Positions 8,645-17,113 of a stretch of 33,694 bases of DNA are shown one piece after another. The stretch is from contig DKVL01000104.1 in NCBI GenBank assembly GCA_002491195.1, positions 1,781 through 35,474 of the forward strand, read 5' to 3'. The number at the start of each line of letters is the position of its first letter. Position 1 is the first letter of the stretch. The notes under the pieces were generated by a model. It was given only the letters and a program-made list of their open reading frames with translations. It did not search any database and had not been told where the DNA came from. The translations under genes were made by a program, and so were the position numbers. Source of the DNA: Lachnospiraceae bacterium UBA7179 (GTDB lineage: Bacteria > Bacillota > Clostridia > Lachnospirales > Lachnospiraceae).

Positions 8645-10549
8645 TTAATTCGCCGCAATCGCATTTCCTGTATACAACTGATAATACTTGCCCTGCGCCG
8701 CGATCAGTTCGTCGTGCGTTCCGCGCTCGATGATCCGGCCTTGTTCAAGTACCATGATGCAGTCACTGTTCTTGACCGTTGAAAGCCTGTGCGCAATCAC
8801 AAACGTCGTCCTGCCGCTCATCAGCTTATCCATACCATCCTGCACGATCTTCTCAGTACGTGTATCGATCGAACTCGTCGCCTCATCGAGAATGAGTGCC
8901 GGCGGATCTGCGATCGCCGCCCGCGCGATCGCAAGGAGCTGACGCTGTCCCTGGCTTAAGTTTGCACCATCGCCTGTCAGCAACGTATTGTAGCCATCGG
9001 GAAGCTTCTCGATAAACTCATGCGCATTGGCGAGTTTTGCCGCTGCGATCACCTCCTCGTCCGTGGCGTCCAGCTTGCCATACCGGATATTTTCCATCAC
9101 GGTTGCCGTAAACAAATGCGTATCCTGCAATACGATACCAAGGGAACGGCGCAAGTCTGCTTTCTTGATCTTATTGACATTGATGTTATCATATCGGATC
9201 TTACCATCCTGAATATCATAAAACCGATTGATCAGATTCGTGATCGTTGTCTTGCCCGCACCAGTTGAGCCTACAAACGCAATCTTCTGCCCCGGCTCTG
9301 CGAACAGCTTAATATTATGAAGCACGATCTTTTCATCCGTATATCCAAAGTCTACATCGTCAAACACGACACCGCCCTCAAGACGCTGATAGGTTGTCGT
9401 GTCGCTGTCCTTGTGGTAATGTTTCCACGCCCACATTCCAGTGTGCTTCTGTGTCTCCCTGATCTCTCCGTTCATCTCCTCTGCATTGACAAGAGAGACA
9501 TATCCGTTATCCGCCTCCGGCTCCTCATCCAGCATCTTGAAGATACGGTCCGCTCCGGCAAGTGCCATGACAACCGAATTGAACTGCTGGCTGACCTGGT
9601 TGATCGGCATATTAAAGCTCTTGTTAAACGAGAGGAAACTTGCAAGTCCGCCGAGTGTCAATCCGCCAATATTTCCAAGGGCCAGCACACCGCCCACGAT
9701 CGCACACACCACATAGCTCAGATTCCCAAGCTGGGCGTTGATGGGACCGAGCATGTTACCAAACTGGTTTGCATTGTAAGCACTCTCAAAAAGCTCCTGA
9801 TTCAGCTCATTGAAGCGCGCCATGCTCTCCTCCTCGTGGCAGAACACCTTGACAACCTTCTGTCCTTCCATCATTTCCTCGACAAAACCATTTACCGCAC
9901 CAAGAGATTTCTGCTGCGCCACGAAATACCTTCCGGAAAGTCCAGTCGCCTTCTTGGTGACAAAGAGCATGATCGCCACCATGATCAGTGTCGTGATCGT
10001 CAACGGTACACTCAGGATGATCATGCTGACAAAAACGCTGACAATCGTGATCGCACTGTTCAAAAACTGTGGCATACTCTGGCTGATCATCTGCCGCAAA
10101 GTATCAATATCATTCGTATATCTTGACATAATATCACCATGCGGGTGCGTATCAAAATACTTGATCGGCAGCGATTCCATCTTGTTAAACATATCATTTC
10201 TGATATTGCGCATCGTTCCCTGGCTGACATTGATCATGATTCTGTTATACAGATATGACGAAAGTACACCTATGGCGTAAAAGCAGGCCACCCTGAATAT
10301 CGCATGCGCTAACCCTGAAAAATCCGGATTCTCCGTTCCCAGAAGCGGCATAATGTATTCGTCGATCAACGTCTGTGTAAATAAAGTTCCCTGAATATTT
10401 GCAAACACACCCACAAAAATACATATGACAACAATGATTACATGCGGTGTATAATTTTTTAACACATATCCCATAAGCCTCTTAAAAAGCTTACCAGGGT
10501 TTTCAATCTTTGGTCTTGGTCCTCTCACCTGACGTCCTGGTCCTGGCAT
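8645..10549 (-). CDS. ABC transporter ATP-binding/permease protein, catalytic half of a heterodimeric exporter
   Basis: This 634-residue ABC half-exporter has about six membrane helices in residues 30-340, then a nucleotide-binding domain. Walker A is GSTGAGKTT (about 427), the signature reads LSQGQ (about 530) instead of LSGGQ, and Walker B is canonical LILDEATSS (about 546) with the catalytic Glu. A proline/arginine-rich N-terminal tail precedes the first helix. The ATG overlaps the stop codon of the upstream partner gene (TAATG), so the two are translationally coupled. Together they match the heterodimeric multidrug exporters of the LmrCD/BmrCD/TM287-288 type, in which this subunit supplies the active Walker B and the partner supplies the intact signature. 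MarR-family control fits drug export; substrate not determined. Confidence 0.93.
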   Translation of the reverse strand: MPGPGRQVRGPRPKIENPGKLFKRLMGYVLKNYTPHVIIVVICIFVGVFANIQGTLFTQTLIDEYIMPLLGTENPDFSGLAHAIFRVACFYAIGVLSSYLYNRIMINVSQGTMRNIRNDMFNKMESLPIKYFDTHPHGDIMSRYTNDIDTLRQMISQSMPQFLNSAITIVSVFVSMIILSVPLTITTLIMVAIMLFVTKKATGLSGRYFVAQQKSLGAVNGFVEEMMEGQKVVKVFCHEEESMARFNELNQELFESAYNANQFGNMLGPINAQLGNLSYVVCAIVGGVLALGNIGGLTLGGLASFLSFNKSFNMPINQVSQQFNSVVMALAGADRIFKMLDEEPEADNGYVSLVNAEEMNGEIRETQKHTGMWAWKHYHKDSDTTTYQRLEGGVVFDDVDFGYTDEKIVLHNIKLFAEPGQKIAFVGSTGAGKTTITNLINRFYDIQDGKIRYDNINVNKIKKADLRRSLGIVLQDTHLFTATVMENIRYGKLDATDEEVIAAAKLANAHEFIEKLPDGYNTLLTGDGANLSQGQRQLLAIARAAIADPPALILDEATSSIDTRTEKIVQDGMDKLMSGRTTFVIAHRLSTVKNSDCIMVLEQGRIIERGTHDELIAAQGKYYQLYTGNAIAAN

Positions 10550-12297
10550 TAGTTGTCACCTCCATTCTGATCAAAGTCCGCGTTTCCACCTGTCTGGGAT
10601 TCATATACCTCCCGATAGATCGGACTGTTTTCGAGCAATTCCTCATGGGTACCAAATGCAGTCACCGTACCGTTATCCATGACAATAATACGGTCCGCAT
10701 TCTGTACGCTGCTCACCCTCTGTGCGATGATCAGTTTCGTCGTATCCGGGATCTCTTCTGCAAACGCCTTTCGGATTTTGGCATCTGTAGCCGTATCCAC
10801 CGCACTGGTGCTGTCGTCGAGTATCAGAATCTTTGGCTTTTTGAGCAGCGCCCTTGCAATACAAAGTCTCTGCTTCTGTCCTCCAGATACATTCGTACCG
10901 CCCTGTTCGATATAAGTATTGTATCGATCCGGCATTTTCTGTATAAACTCATCCGCACAGGCAAGCTGACATGCCTTGATACACTCCTCCTCGGAAGCCT
11001 CCTTGTTACCCCAGCGGAGATTCTCCAGGATCGTACCGCTGAACAAGACATTTTTCTGCAGCACAACTGCAACCTGGTTTCTGAGCGCCTCCATGTCATA
11101 GCTGCGCACGTCCAGCCCGCCTACCAGTAATTCTCCCGATGTGACATCGTACAGACGGCTGATGAGATTGACAAGACTCGATTTCGCACTTCCCGTACCA
11201 CCGATAATCCCAATCGTCTCACCTGACCTAATATCCAGATTGATATCTTTCAGAACCGGTTTGCTGTCCTTATTGTAAGCAAACGACACATTCCGAAATA
11301 CAATGCTTCCATCTTTCACATCCATGACAGGATTCTCTGGATTGCTAAGATCTGTCTGCTCTGTCAGAACCTCAGCAATACGTTTCGCACTGGCATAACT
11401 CATGGACAGCATCACGACGATCATTGAGACCATCATGAGACTCATCAGGATATTCATACAGTAAGCCAGAAGGCTCATCATTTCGCCCGTTGTAAGGCTT
11501 CCCGCAACAATGTTCTTTGCACCCAGCCAGGAAATGAGCAAAATACAGGTGTACACTGTCGCCATCATCAACGGCATGTTGATCACAACGAGCTTTTCTG
11601 CTTTGAGGAACATGTTATAAATGTTCTGATTTGCCTTTGCAAACTTCTCTTTCTCGTAATCCTCGCGCACATATGCCTTCACAACACGGATCGCAGAGAC
11701 ATTTTCCTGTACGCTCGCATTCAGATCGTCATATTTCTCAAACACCTGTCGGAAATGCTGGTTTGCCCTTGGCAGAATGAGCGAAAGGCAGATTGCAAGA
11801 AAGATCACTGCCACAAGATAAATGCTGGCTAACCGCGCATTGATCGAAAACGCCATTACCATTGCAATGATCATGGACGCCGGAGCACGCATCGCCATGC
11901 GCAGTATCATCTGATACGCATTCTGCATGTTGGTCACGTCCGTAGTCAGTCTTGTGATCAGGCTTGATGTAGAATATTTGTCAATGTTTGAGAACGAATA
12001 GGTCTGGATATTCTCATACATCGCCTTTCTTAAATTCCTTGCAAATCCTGTCGAAGCCCTCGCGCCATACTTTGCCCCCATAAGACCTGCCCACAGTCCG
12101 ATCAGCGCCATCACAATCATCAGGCCGCCGATTTTGTAGATATGGTTCAGGTTTCCCGCATTGACACCGTCATCAATAATCGATGCCATCAGAAGCGGGA
12201 TGATCATTTCCATGATCACCTCCAAGATCATGAAAACAGGCGTAAGTATGGAATCCTTTTTAAATTCCTTAATTTGTGCGCCTAATACCTTTAGCAT
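10549..12297 (-). CDS. ABC transporter ATP-binding/permease protein, degenerate half of a heterodimeric exporter
   Basis: This 582-residue ABC half-exporter, partner of the following gene, has about six membrane helices to residue 310. The nucleotide-binding domain has Walker A GGTGSAKSS (about 365, Ala replacing the usual second-last Gly), an intact VSGGQ signature (about 469), and Walker B ILILDDSTS (about 491), where Asp replaces the catalytic Glu. That pattern is the known degenerate-site subunit of heterodimeric exporters. It has no separate ribosome-binding gap to its partner (TAATG overlap). It starts 54 bp after the marR stop codon and is probably cotranscribed with it from the promoter at 12917-12945. 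Likely role: drug or peptide export with the partner subunit. Confidence 0.93.
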   Translation of the reverse strand: MLKVLGAQIKEFKKDSILTPVFMILEVIMEMIIPLLMASIIDDGVNAGNLNHIYKIGGLMIVMALIGLWAGLMGAKYGARASTGFARNLRKAMYENIQTYSFSNIDKYSTSSLITRLTTDVTNMQNAYQMILRMAMRAPASMIIAMVMAFSINARLASIYLVAVIFLAICLSLILPRANQHFRQVFEKYDDLNASVQENVSAIRVVKAYVREDYEKEKFAKANQNIYNMFLKAEKLVVINMPLMMATVYTCILLISWLGAKNIVAGSLTTGEMMSLLAYCMNILMSLMMVSMIVVMLSMSYASAKRIAEVLTEQTDLSNPENPVMDVKDGSIVFRNVSFAYNKDSKPVLKDINLDIRSGETIGIIGGTGSAKSSLVNLISRLYDVTSGELLVGGLDVRSYDMEALRNQVAVVLQKNVLFSGTILENLRWGNKEASEEECIKACQLACADEFIQKMPDRYNTYIEQGGTNVSGGQKQRLCIARALLKKPKILILDDSTSAVDTATDAKIRKAFAEEIPDTTKLIIAQRVSSVQNADRIIVMDNGTVTAFGTHEELLENSPIYREVYESQTGGNADFDQNGGDN

Positions 12298-12351
12298 AAA
12301 GAAACCTCCATTCGCATATTATTTATCCAGTAAAACGGATCTATTATCCAG

Positions 12352-12819
12352 CTACTGATTCATATTAGTCACTAATTTCTGTGCAACCTCGTAGAAAATG
12401 GCGAGTTTGTCTTCTGCGATCCCCTCAATCACCATGTTCTCCATATTTTCGATCATCTCCTGCGTCCTTGCCGCGATCTCTGCTCCCTGCTTGGTCAAAA
12501 AGATCTGCTTCAATCTGGCATCTCCCTCCACTGCTGTGCGTCTGATGTACCCTTTCTTCTCCATGAGCTGTAAGATCGTCGTCACTGTAGACCGCTTGAT
12601 ACAGAAATCGGACTCGATCGTCTTCTGATAGATGGCCTGCTCCTGATTGTGATAAAGGTACCCCATGATCCAGCCGTGCATCAGCGTCACCTCGTCCAGC
12701 CCTGCCGCCATACCACAAGTTAAAAATTTCTTCTTAAATGCACCGTTCATTTCCCGGATCATATGCCCGATCTGTCTCGGATCCGGCATATTGCGGTAAC
12801 AGCTGTCAAACTCTTCCAT
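12352..12819 (-). CDS. MarR family transcriptional regulator
   Basis: This 155-residue MarR-type winged-helix regulator carries a DNA-binding region with DFCIKRSTVTTILQLMEKKGYIRRT and a wing with GDARLKQIFLTKQGAE. Helices at both ends would form the dimer interface. The start is ATG 12819, with AGAGGTGA 7 bases upstream. An upstream in-frame start is possible at 12948 but would place the promoter inside the gene. It leads the operon with the two exporter genes, so ligand release of this repressor is the likely switch for the pump. The ligand is unknown. Confidence 0.9.
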   Translation of the reverse strand: MEEFDSCYRNMPDPRQIGHMIREMNGAFKKKFLTCGMAAGLDEVTLMHGWIMGYLYHNQEQAIYQKTIESDFCIKRSTVTTILQLMEKKGYIRRTAVEGDARLKQIFLTKQGAEIAARTQEMIENMENMVIEGIAEDKLAIFYEVAQKLVTNMNQ

Positions 12820-12896
12820 ATTACGTTCACCTCTCTCTTCCTGCACTGATCCTGGGACGAAATCACTGCTTTCTAGTTTACTGGTTTGTTCGCTTT

Positions 12897-12907
12897 CAAA
12901 CTGTTTG
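12897..12907. promoter_or_regulatory. candidate MarR operator
   Basis: The perfect palindrome CAAAC-T-GTTTG lies immediately downstream of the predicted transcription start of the marR operon, where a bound repressor would block initiation or elongation. The assignment to MarR is by position. Confidence 0.5.
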
Positions 12908-12916
12908 TGTGCTAAC

Positions 12917-12945
12917 ATTTTATCCCCAATTTTTAAAAAAGTCAA
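12917..12945 (-). promoter_or_regulatory. promoter of marR-ABC exporter operon
   Basis: On the minus strand TTGACT (12945-12940), a 17-bp spacer and TAAAAT (12922-12917) form a near-consensus sigma-A promoter. Transcription would start about 12910, some 90 bp before the marR ATG. Confidence 0.75.
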
Positions 12946-13019
12946 CACCTTTTACACACTTCACATTTTTTTCATATTTCTATTATTCACAATCCTATTA
13001 GAATGTATAACAAAAGAAA

Positions 13020-13043
13020 CAGGAGGATGCATCGCTCCTCCTG
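13020..13043 (-). terminator. terminator of greA-ABC-F operon
   Basis: An 8-bp stem (CAGGAGGA / TCCTCCTG) with an 8-base loop is followed on the minus strand by TTTCTTTTGTT, 20 bp after the ABC-F stop codon. The stem can extend by pairing of flanking GAAAC and GTTTC. Confidence 0.7.
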
Positions 13044-13063
13044 CTCACTGTTTCCTATGAATT

Positions 13064-14887
13064 TCACCTGTCCTGCACCGCGATTTTCTCTGCCAGGTCC
13101 TGCAGATACATCCACCGCTCCATTTTCTCCTCGAGAAACTGCTCTACAATCTCCTTTTCCTTTGAGAGCTCGTCCAGCTTCACAAAATCGCTGGCATTTT
13201 CCGCCATATCCACATCAAGCCGCTCTAATTTTTCTTCAAGTGCTGCGATCTCATCCTCAATCGACTCATACTCTCTCTGCTCTTTGTAGGAAAACCGGAG
13301 CTTATCCTGACGGTTTTTGATCTGTTTCAGGTTTGTCCCGGTCTCCTTCGCTCCTGATCTCACATTATCGGGACACTCTTCCTCCTGCAGTCTCGCCTGA
13401 TAATCCGTAAACCCGCCCTCATACTGCCTGATCACGCCATCCTGAAACGCAAAGATCCGCCGCACAACCCGATCCAGAAAATAGCGGTCATGGGAGACAA
13501 CGATCACGATGCCGTCAAAATGGTCAAGATAATCCTCCAGAATCGTAAGCGTCTGTATATCCAGATCATTGGTCGGTTCATCGAGTATCAGCACATTCGG
13601 CGCCTCCATCAGAACACGAAGAAGATTCAGTCTGCGCCGTTCCCCGCCCGAGAGCTTGCCGAGCAGCCCATACTGTTTCTCCGGCGGAAACAGAAACCTG
13701 TCCAGCATAACCGATGCGGAGACGGAACCATCCACAGTCTGCACATACTCGGCAGTATTCCGGATATAATCGATAACGCGCATATCAGGCTTCATATATG
13801 CAAGACCTGCGCTTTCGTCATTTCGAATCTCCTGTGCATAATACCCGATCCGAATTGTCTGCCCAGTTATGACCTCGCCCGCGTCTGGCTGCTCCATGCC
13901 GCAGATGACTCTCATCAGTGTTGTTTTTCCACAGCCGTTTTCACCGATAAATCCAATCCTGTCATTTTTCAGGAAAATATAGCTGAAATCATTGATCAGA
14001 TTCTTTCCGTCATAGCCCTTGGTGATATTCTTTAATTCTACGGTCGTCTTTCCCATGCGCGTCGTCACGGAGCTTAACTCCAGCTGCGCATCCTGCTGCG
14101 GCCCGCGCTGTGCTGCCAGATTCTCATAACGCTGGATATGTGCCTTCTGTTTGGTGCTTCGGGCGCGGGCGCCCCGCTTCATCCACTCGATTTCCACACG
14201 CAGAATACTCTGCCGCTTCCGCTCCGTGGCAAGCGCCATATCCTCACGCTGTGCCTTCAGCTCCAGAAAGCCTGTATAATTTGTCTGATAACTGTAGATC
14301 TTTCCCTTGTCGATCTCCACGATTCTGTTAGATACGCTATCGAGGAAATAGCGGTCATGTGTTACCATAACCAGAGCTCCCCGATCATTTTTCAGATATT
14401 CCTCCAGCCAGTCTGCCATGGACGAATCCAGATGGTTTGTGGGTTCATCAAGCACCAGCACATCCGCCTTTGACAGCAATGTGTTGGCAAGCGCGATCCT
14501 CTTGCGCTGACCACCCGACATCGTATCGACCTTTTGACCATAATCACGAATCCCCAGTTTCTGCAGCATCGCCTTGGCATCACTCTCGAGCGACCACTCA
14601 TTATCATGCGTAAGATTCCCTTCCATGACAGCTTCAAGTGCAGTCATACCTTTTTGAAAATCAGGTGTCTGTGGCAGATACCGGATCACGATATTGTTTG
14701 CCCTTGTGATCGTACCCTTGTCCGGCGTCTCCATACCTATGAGCATTTTGAGTAAAGTCGTTTTCCCTGTGCCGTTAATGCCTATAATCCCTACCTTTTC
14801 CATCTCGTCAACCGTAAAGGAAGCCTCCGTAAAAAGCGGCGTGTCTGCATAATTTTTCGTGATATTTTCTATATTAATCAGATTCAT
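13064..14887 (-). CDS. ABC-F family ATPase (Uup/YdiF-like)
   Basis: This 607-residue soluble protein has two ABC domains in tandem and no membrane segment. Domain 1 has GINGTGKTTL, MSGGQRKR and VLDEPTNHLD. A basic linker (GARARSTKQKAHIQRY) joins it to domain 2, with GENGCGKTTL, LSGGERRR and LILDEPTNDLD. A long C-terminal charged coiled coil (about 520-600) resembles Uup/YdiF-type members. ABC-F proteins act on the ribosome, rescuing stalled translation or protecting it from antibiotics. This subgroup is usually housekeeping rather than resistance, though the sequence alone does not decide. I chose ATG 14887 (MNLINIENITK) because homologous ABC-F proteins start there; the longer frame overlaps greA. 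It follows greA by 19 bp in one operon. Confidence 0.9.
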   Translation of the reverse strand: MNLINIENITKNYADTPLFTEASFTVDEMEKVGIIGINGTGKTTLLKMLIGMETPDKGTITRANNIVIRYLPQTPDFQKGMTALEAVMEGNLTHDNEWSLESDAKAMLQKLGIRDYGQKVDTMSGGQRKRIALANTLLSKADVLVLDEPTNHLDSSMADWLEEYLKNDRGALVMVTHDRYFLDSVSNRIVEIDKGKIYSYQTNYTGFLELKAQREDMALATERKRQSILRVEIEWMKRGARARSTKQKAHIQRYENLAAQRGPQQDAQLELSSVTTRMGKTTVELKNITKGYDGKNLINDFSYIFLKNDRIGFIGENGCGKTTLMRVICGMEQPDAGEVITGQTIRIGYYAQEIRNDESAGLAYMKPDMRVIDYIRNTAEYVQTVDGSVSASVMLDRFLFPPEKQYGLLGKLSGGERRRLNLLRVLMEAPNVLILDEPTNDLDIQTLTILEDYLDHFDGIVIVVSHDRYFLDRVVRRIFAFQDGVIRQYEGGFTDYQARLQEEECPDNVRSGAKETGTNLKQIKNRQDKLRFSYKEQREYESIEDEIAALEEKLERLDVDMAENASDFVKLDELSKEKEIVEQFLEEKMERWMYLQDLAEKIAVQDR

Positions 14888-14906
14888 TCGCAATGCCCTT
14901 TCAGTA

Positions 14907-15410
14907 TCAGAATTTCCTAAGCTCGATCGAATCGTCATCCGGCGTATTCTCCACCGACCTGACCACCACATCATAACCAAAATCGCTGTTCACCTGCACA
15001 TGCACTGTATCGCCACACTTATGACCTGCGAGCGCTTTTCCAATCGGGGACTCGATACTGACCAGTCCCTGCAGCGGATTGTTCCGCACAGTCGTTACCA
15101 GACGATAGGTCTCAACCGTACCGTCCTCCACAAATTCAACCTCCACGGTCTTGTTCAGCCCGATTTCATCCTCCTTGGCATCGTCCTCAATAATCTGCGC
15201 TGTCCGGATCATCCGCTCAAGATAACGGATCCGGCTCTCATTCTGATTCTTATATTTCTTGGCAGCATGATATTCAAAATTCTCACTCAGATCGCCTTGA
15301 GCCCTTGCCTCCTTTACCGCCTCCAAGGCCTCTTTCCGGATCACAAGTTTTCTGTGCTCGATCTCCTCCTCCATCTTCTTGATATCATTTCTTGTCAACT
15401 TGTCATTCAT
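14907..15410 (-). CDS. greA: transcription elongation factor GreA
   Basis: This 167-residue protein has the GreA architecture. The N-terminal antiparallel coiled coil contains the acidic tip motif (ARAQGDLSENFEYHAAK, about 40-56), whose Asp and Glu enter the RNA polymerase secondary channel to stimulate cleavage of backtracked RNA. A C-terminal FKBP-like domain includes SPIGKALAGHKCGD. ATG 15410 has GGAG 9 bases upstream; the longer frame would add a non-homologous N-terminus. It is first gene of an operon with the ABC-F ATPase. The 247 bp between this gene and the FNT stop codon carry a small hairpin (GCAGG-TATT-CCTGC near 15511) and no convincing gene. Confidence 0.93.
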   Translation of the reverse strand: MNDKLTRNDIKKMEEEIEHRKLVIRKEALEAVKEARAQGDLSENFEYHAAKKYKNQNESRIRYLERMIRTAQIIEDDAKEDEIGLNKTVEVEFVEDGTVETYRLVTTVRNNPLQGLVSIESPIGKALAGHKCGDTVHVQVNSDFGYDVVVRSVENTPDDDSIELRKF

Positions 15411-15657
15411 TTTGATCACTCCTCCAATAAACTTTACACTTACATGCGGCTGTGCAAACTTCCATATATCGTTTTCCACATTGATACCCGTGTGCATAAC
15501 AAATCGAGCAGGTATTCCTGCCCGATTCCTTTGCCACACTCCTAACCTGTGTTCCCAGCGTCTAACATTTTATTGTGTATGCTATTGATTCTTCTTCCTG
15601 CAAAAGACCGCACACACAAGCGCAAAAACCATTGGCACAACAGCATACCCTCTATTA

Positions 15658-16506
15658 TTACAGTTTGTTGACCAGCTTGCTCTTGTGAATCGCATACAAC
15701 GGGAGCGCGATAAACACCATCCCGCCGAGAATATTTCCGATCGTAACCGGTATCAGATTCGACGCAAATCCAACAATGTTGAGATTTGCCGCAATCTGGT
15801 CTGCAGTGATACCATACAGCTCCTCTGCTTTTGCCACATAGGTACTATTGGTGCTGGCAATGATACCAGCCGGAATATAGAACATATTCGCCACACAGTG
15901 CTCCCAGCCGCCAATGACAAACGCACTGATCGGAAAAAAGATTGCCCACACCTTACCCGCGATATCCTTTGCAGCGGTAGCCATCAGTACCGCCATGCAT
16001 ACAAGAATATTGCAGAGAATCCCGGAACATACCGCCTTAAACGGCGCGATCGTCGCTTTTCCGTAAGCTACCTTGATCGTAAAAGCTCCCAGCATCCCAT
16101 CAGTGTAATCCAGAAGACCGCTGAAATACACAAGCGCCGCAATCAGAACTGCGCCAGCCATGTTGCTAAAAAATACAATGACCAGTGTCCTGATCATTGC
16201 AGACACCCTGAACCGTTTGCCGACCACTCCTGCAATCATCAGACAGTCCCCTGTAAAAAGTTCCCCTCCGACAAAGACGATCATCATAAGTCCTACTGGG
16301 AATATGCAGCCCGCGAGCGTCTTAGACAATCCCTGATTGGCAATATTGTGCACCGCCGCGTTACTCGATGCGCCGCCAAACGCGATAAATGCACCCGCCA
16401 TCATACCAAGCAGTATGCACTTTAACAAGGGAAGTTTTACTTTACCTTCCCCTGCCTTCATATTTGCCTCCAGCACCTGCGCCGGAGAATTAAATGCATT
16501 GTCCAT
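15658..16506 (-). CDS. formate/nitrite transporter family (FNT) channel
   Basis: This 282-residue integral membrane protein of the FNT family (FocA/NirC/HSC type) has about six membrane helices and would form a pentameric channel for small monovalent anions such as formate, nitrite or hydrosulfide. Signature features are GELFTGD at 81-87 and the central His203 in GGWEHCVANMF. Sequence between helices (MATAAKDIAGKVWAIFFPIS) is also typical. ATG 16506 is preceded by AAAGGAG at 9-base spacing. No pyruvate formate-lyase or nitrite reductase gene is adjacent, so the transported anion cannot be told from context; formate is the usual guess for a fermenting anaerobe. Confidence 0.9.
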   Translation of the reverse strand: MDNAFNSPAQVLEANMKAGEGKVKLPLLKCILLGMMAGAFIAFGGASSNAAVHNIANQGLSKTLAGCIFPVGLMMIVFVGGELFTGDCLMIAGVVGKRFRVSAMIRTLVIVFFSNMAGAVLIAALVYFSGLLDYTDGMLGAFTIKVAYGKATIAPFKAVCSGILCNILVCMAVLMATAAKDIAGKVWAIFFPISAFVIGGWEHCVANMFYIPAGIIASTNSTYVAKAEELYGITADQIAANLNIVGFASNLIPVTIGNILGGMVFIALPLYAIHKSKLVNKL

Positions 16507-16534
16507 CCCTATGTACTCCTTTTACTTTTTTCTA

Positions 16535-16547
16535 AGGAACAGTTCCT
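16535..16547. repeat. possible end-to-end remnant of palindromic element
   Basis: AGGAAC-A-GTTCCT resembles the two ends of the 160-bp element joined together, with CCTACAGTT following at 16556-16564. It lies in the FNT leader. The remaining 195 bp to the next small ORF show no gene. Confidence 0.3.
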
Positions 16548-16758
16548 AACCGTATCCTACAGTTATTTGCTATCAGTAAAAGTATACATCATCAAACGCT
16601 TTGTTGTCCATATTTTCCAGGCATTTTCGCAAAATAAACGCACGAACAAAAAATCAGCTATTTCGATTCATTCATCATTTCCAACCAGCACTGCCAAAAA
16701 AGATAATCCCTAGATTTCTTAGGCTTTACACCTTTTACATAATCTGTTATGCTTAAAA

Positions 16759-16774
16759 TGTAACAATCAATACA
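16759..16774 (+). promoter_or_regulatory. TGTA-N8-TACA site in leader of small ORF
   Basis: The sequence TGTAACAATCAATACA lies 27 bp before the small ORF start and just downstream of a TAAAAT box (16753-16758). The same site, with one change, precedes the small ORF at 24672-24782. It belongs to a 43-bp block conserved in inverted orientation between 16759-16801 and 24781-24823 (38 of 43 positions identical by hand count). A common regulator is suggested. Confidence 0.45.
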
Positions 16775-16800
16775 GATTAAAAGAAAGCAAGGTGATTGTA

Positions 16801-16983
16801 TTGTCAGATAAAGAAATGATGCAAAGAAATGTTGAAGAATTTGAAAGGCTGCAAGATTATATGATATCTTGTGATAAAGATTCTGAAGCGTACAAAAAGA
16901 TGAAAAGACGTTATGCAGCATTAAAGGTTATCCTAACATCATCCGGCGTCGATCTCACAGAAATCGATATAATCAAGGAATAA
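16801..16983 (+). CDS. small hypothetical protein (60 aa)
   Basis: This is a 60-residue, highly charged, probably all-helical protein (VEEFERLQDYM, then YKKMKRRYAALKVILTSSGVDL) with no membrane segment. I recognise no domain. The start is taken as TTG 16801, because AAGGTGA lies a few bases upstream; an in-frame GTG at 16792 lies inside that sequence. It is convergent with the trp operon, ending 130 bp from the trpA stop. Its 43-bp leader is nearly identical to that of the small ORF beyond the other end of the trp operon, which supports expression. It could be a small regulatory or structural protein; function unknown. Confidence 0.6.
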   Translation: MSDKEMMQRNVEEFERLQDYMISCDKDSEAYKKMKRRYAALKVILTSSGVDLTEIDIIKE

Positions 16984-17078
16984 CAATCGGATAACCATGA
17001 TTTTCATCGGAACTCTATATTTCATCCGTCACGATCAGATTCCTAAAATCTGTAAATGTATCACAAAACTTATGAAAC

Positions 17079-17109
17079 GGTAGACATATCCTTACGAGAT
17101 ATGTCTACC
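17079..17109 (-). terminator. terminator of trp operon
   Basis: A perfect 12-bp stem with a 7-base loop (GGTAGACATATC / GATATGTCTACC) begins 4 bp after the trpA stop codon. The downstream U tract is weak (GTTTCATAAGTTTT on the minus strand), but the position is right for the operon end. Confidence 0.75.
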
Positions 17110-17113
17110 CGAC

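Noticed and set aside
9317..10126. 269-codon plus-strand ORF opposite the ABC exporter gene
   Set aside because: It is a His/Arg-rich shadow of the strongly supported ABC gene, with no ribosome binding site or recognised domain.
15588..15657. Short hydrophobic peptide (MVFALVCAVFCRKKNQ) after the FNT gene
   Set aside because: Only 16 codons from its ATG with no ribosome binding site, so chance is sufficient.
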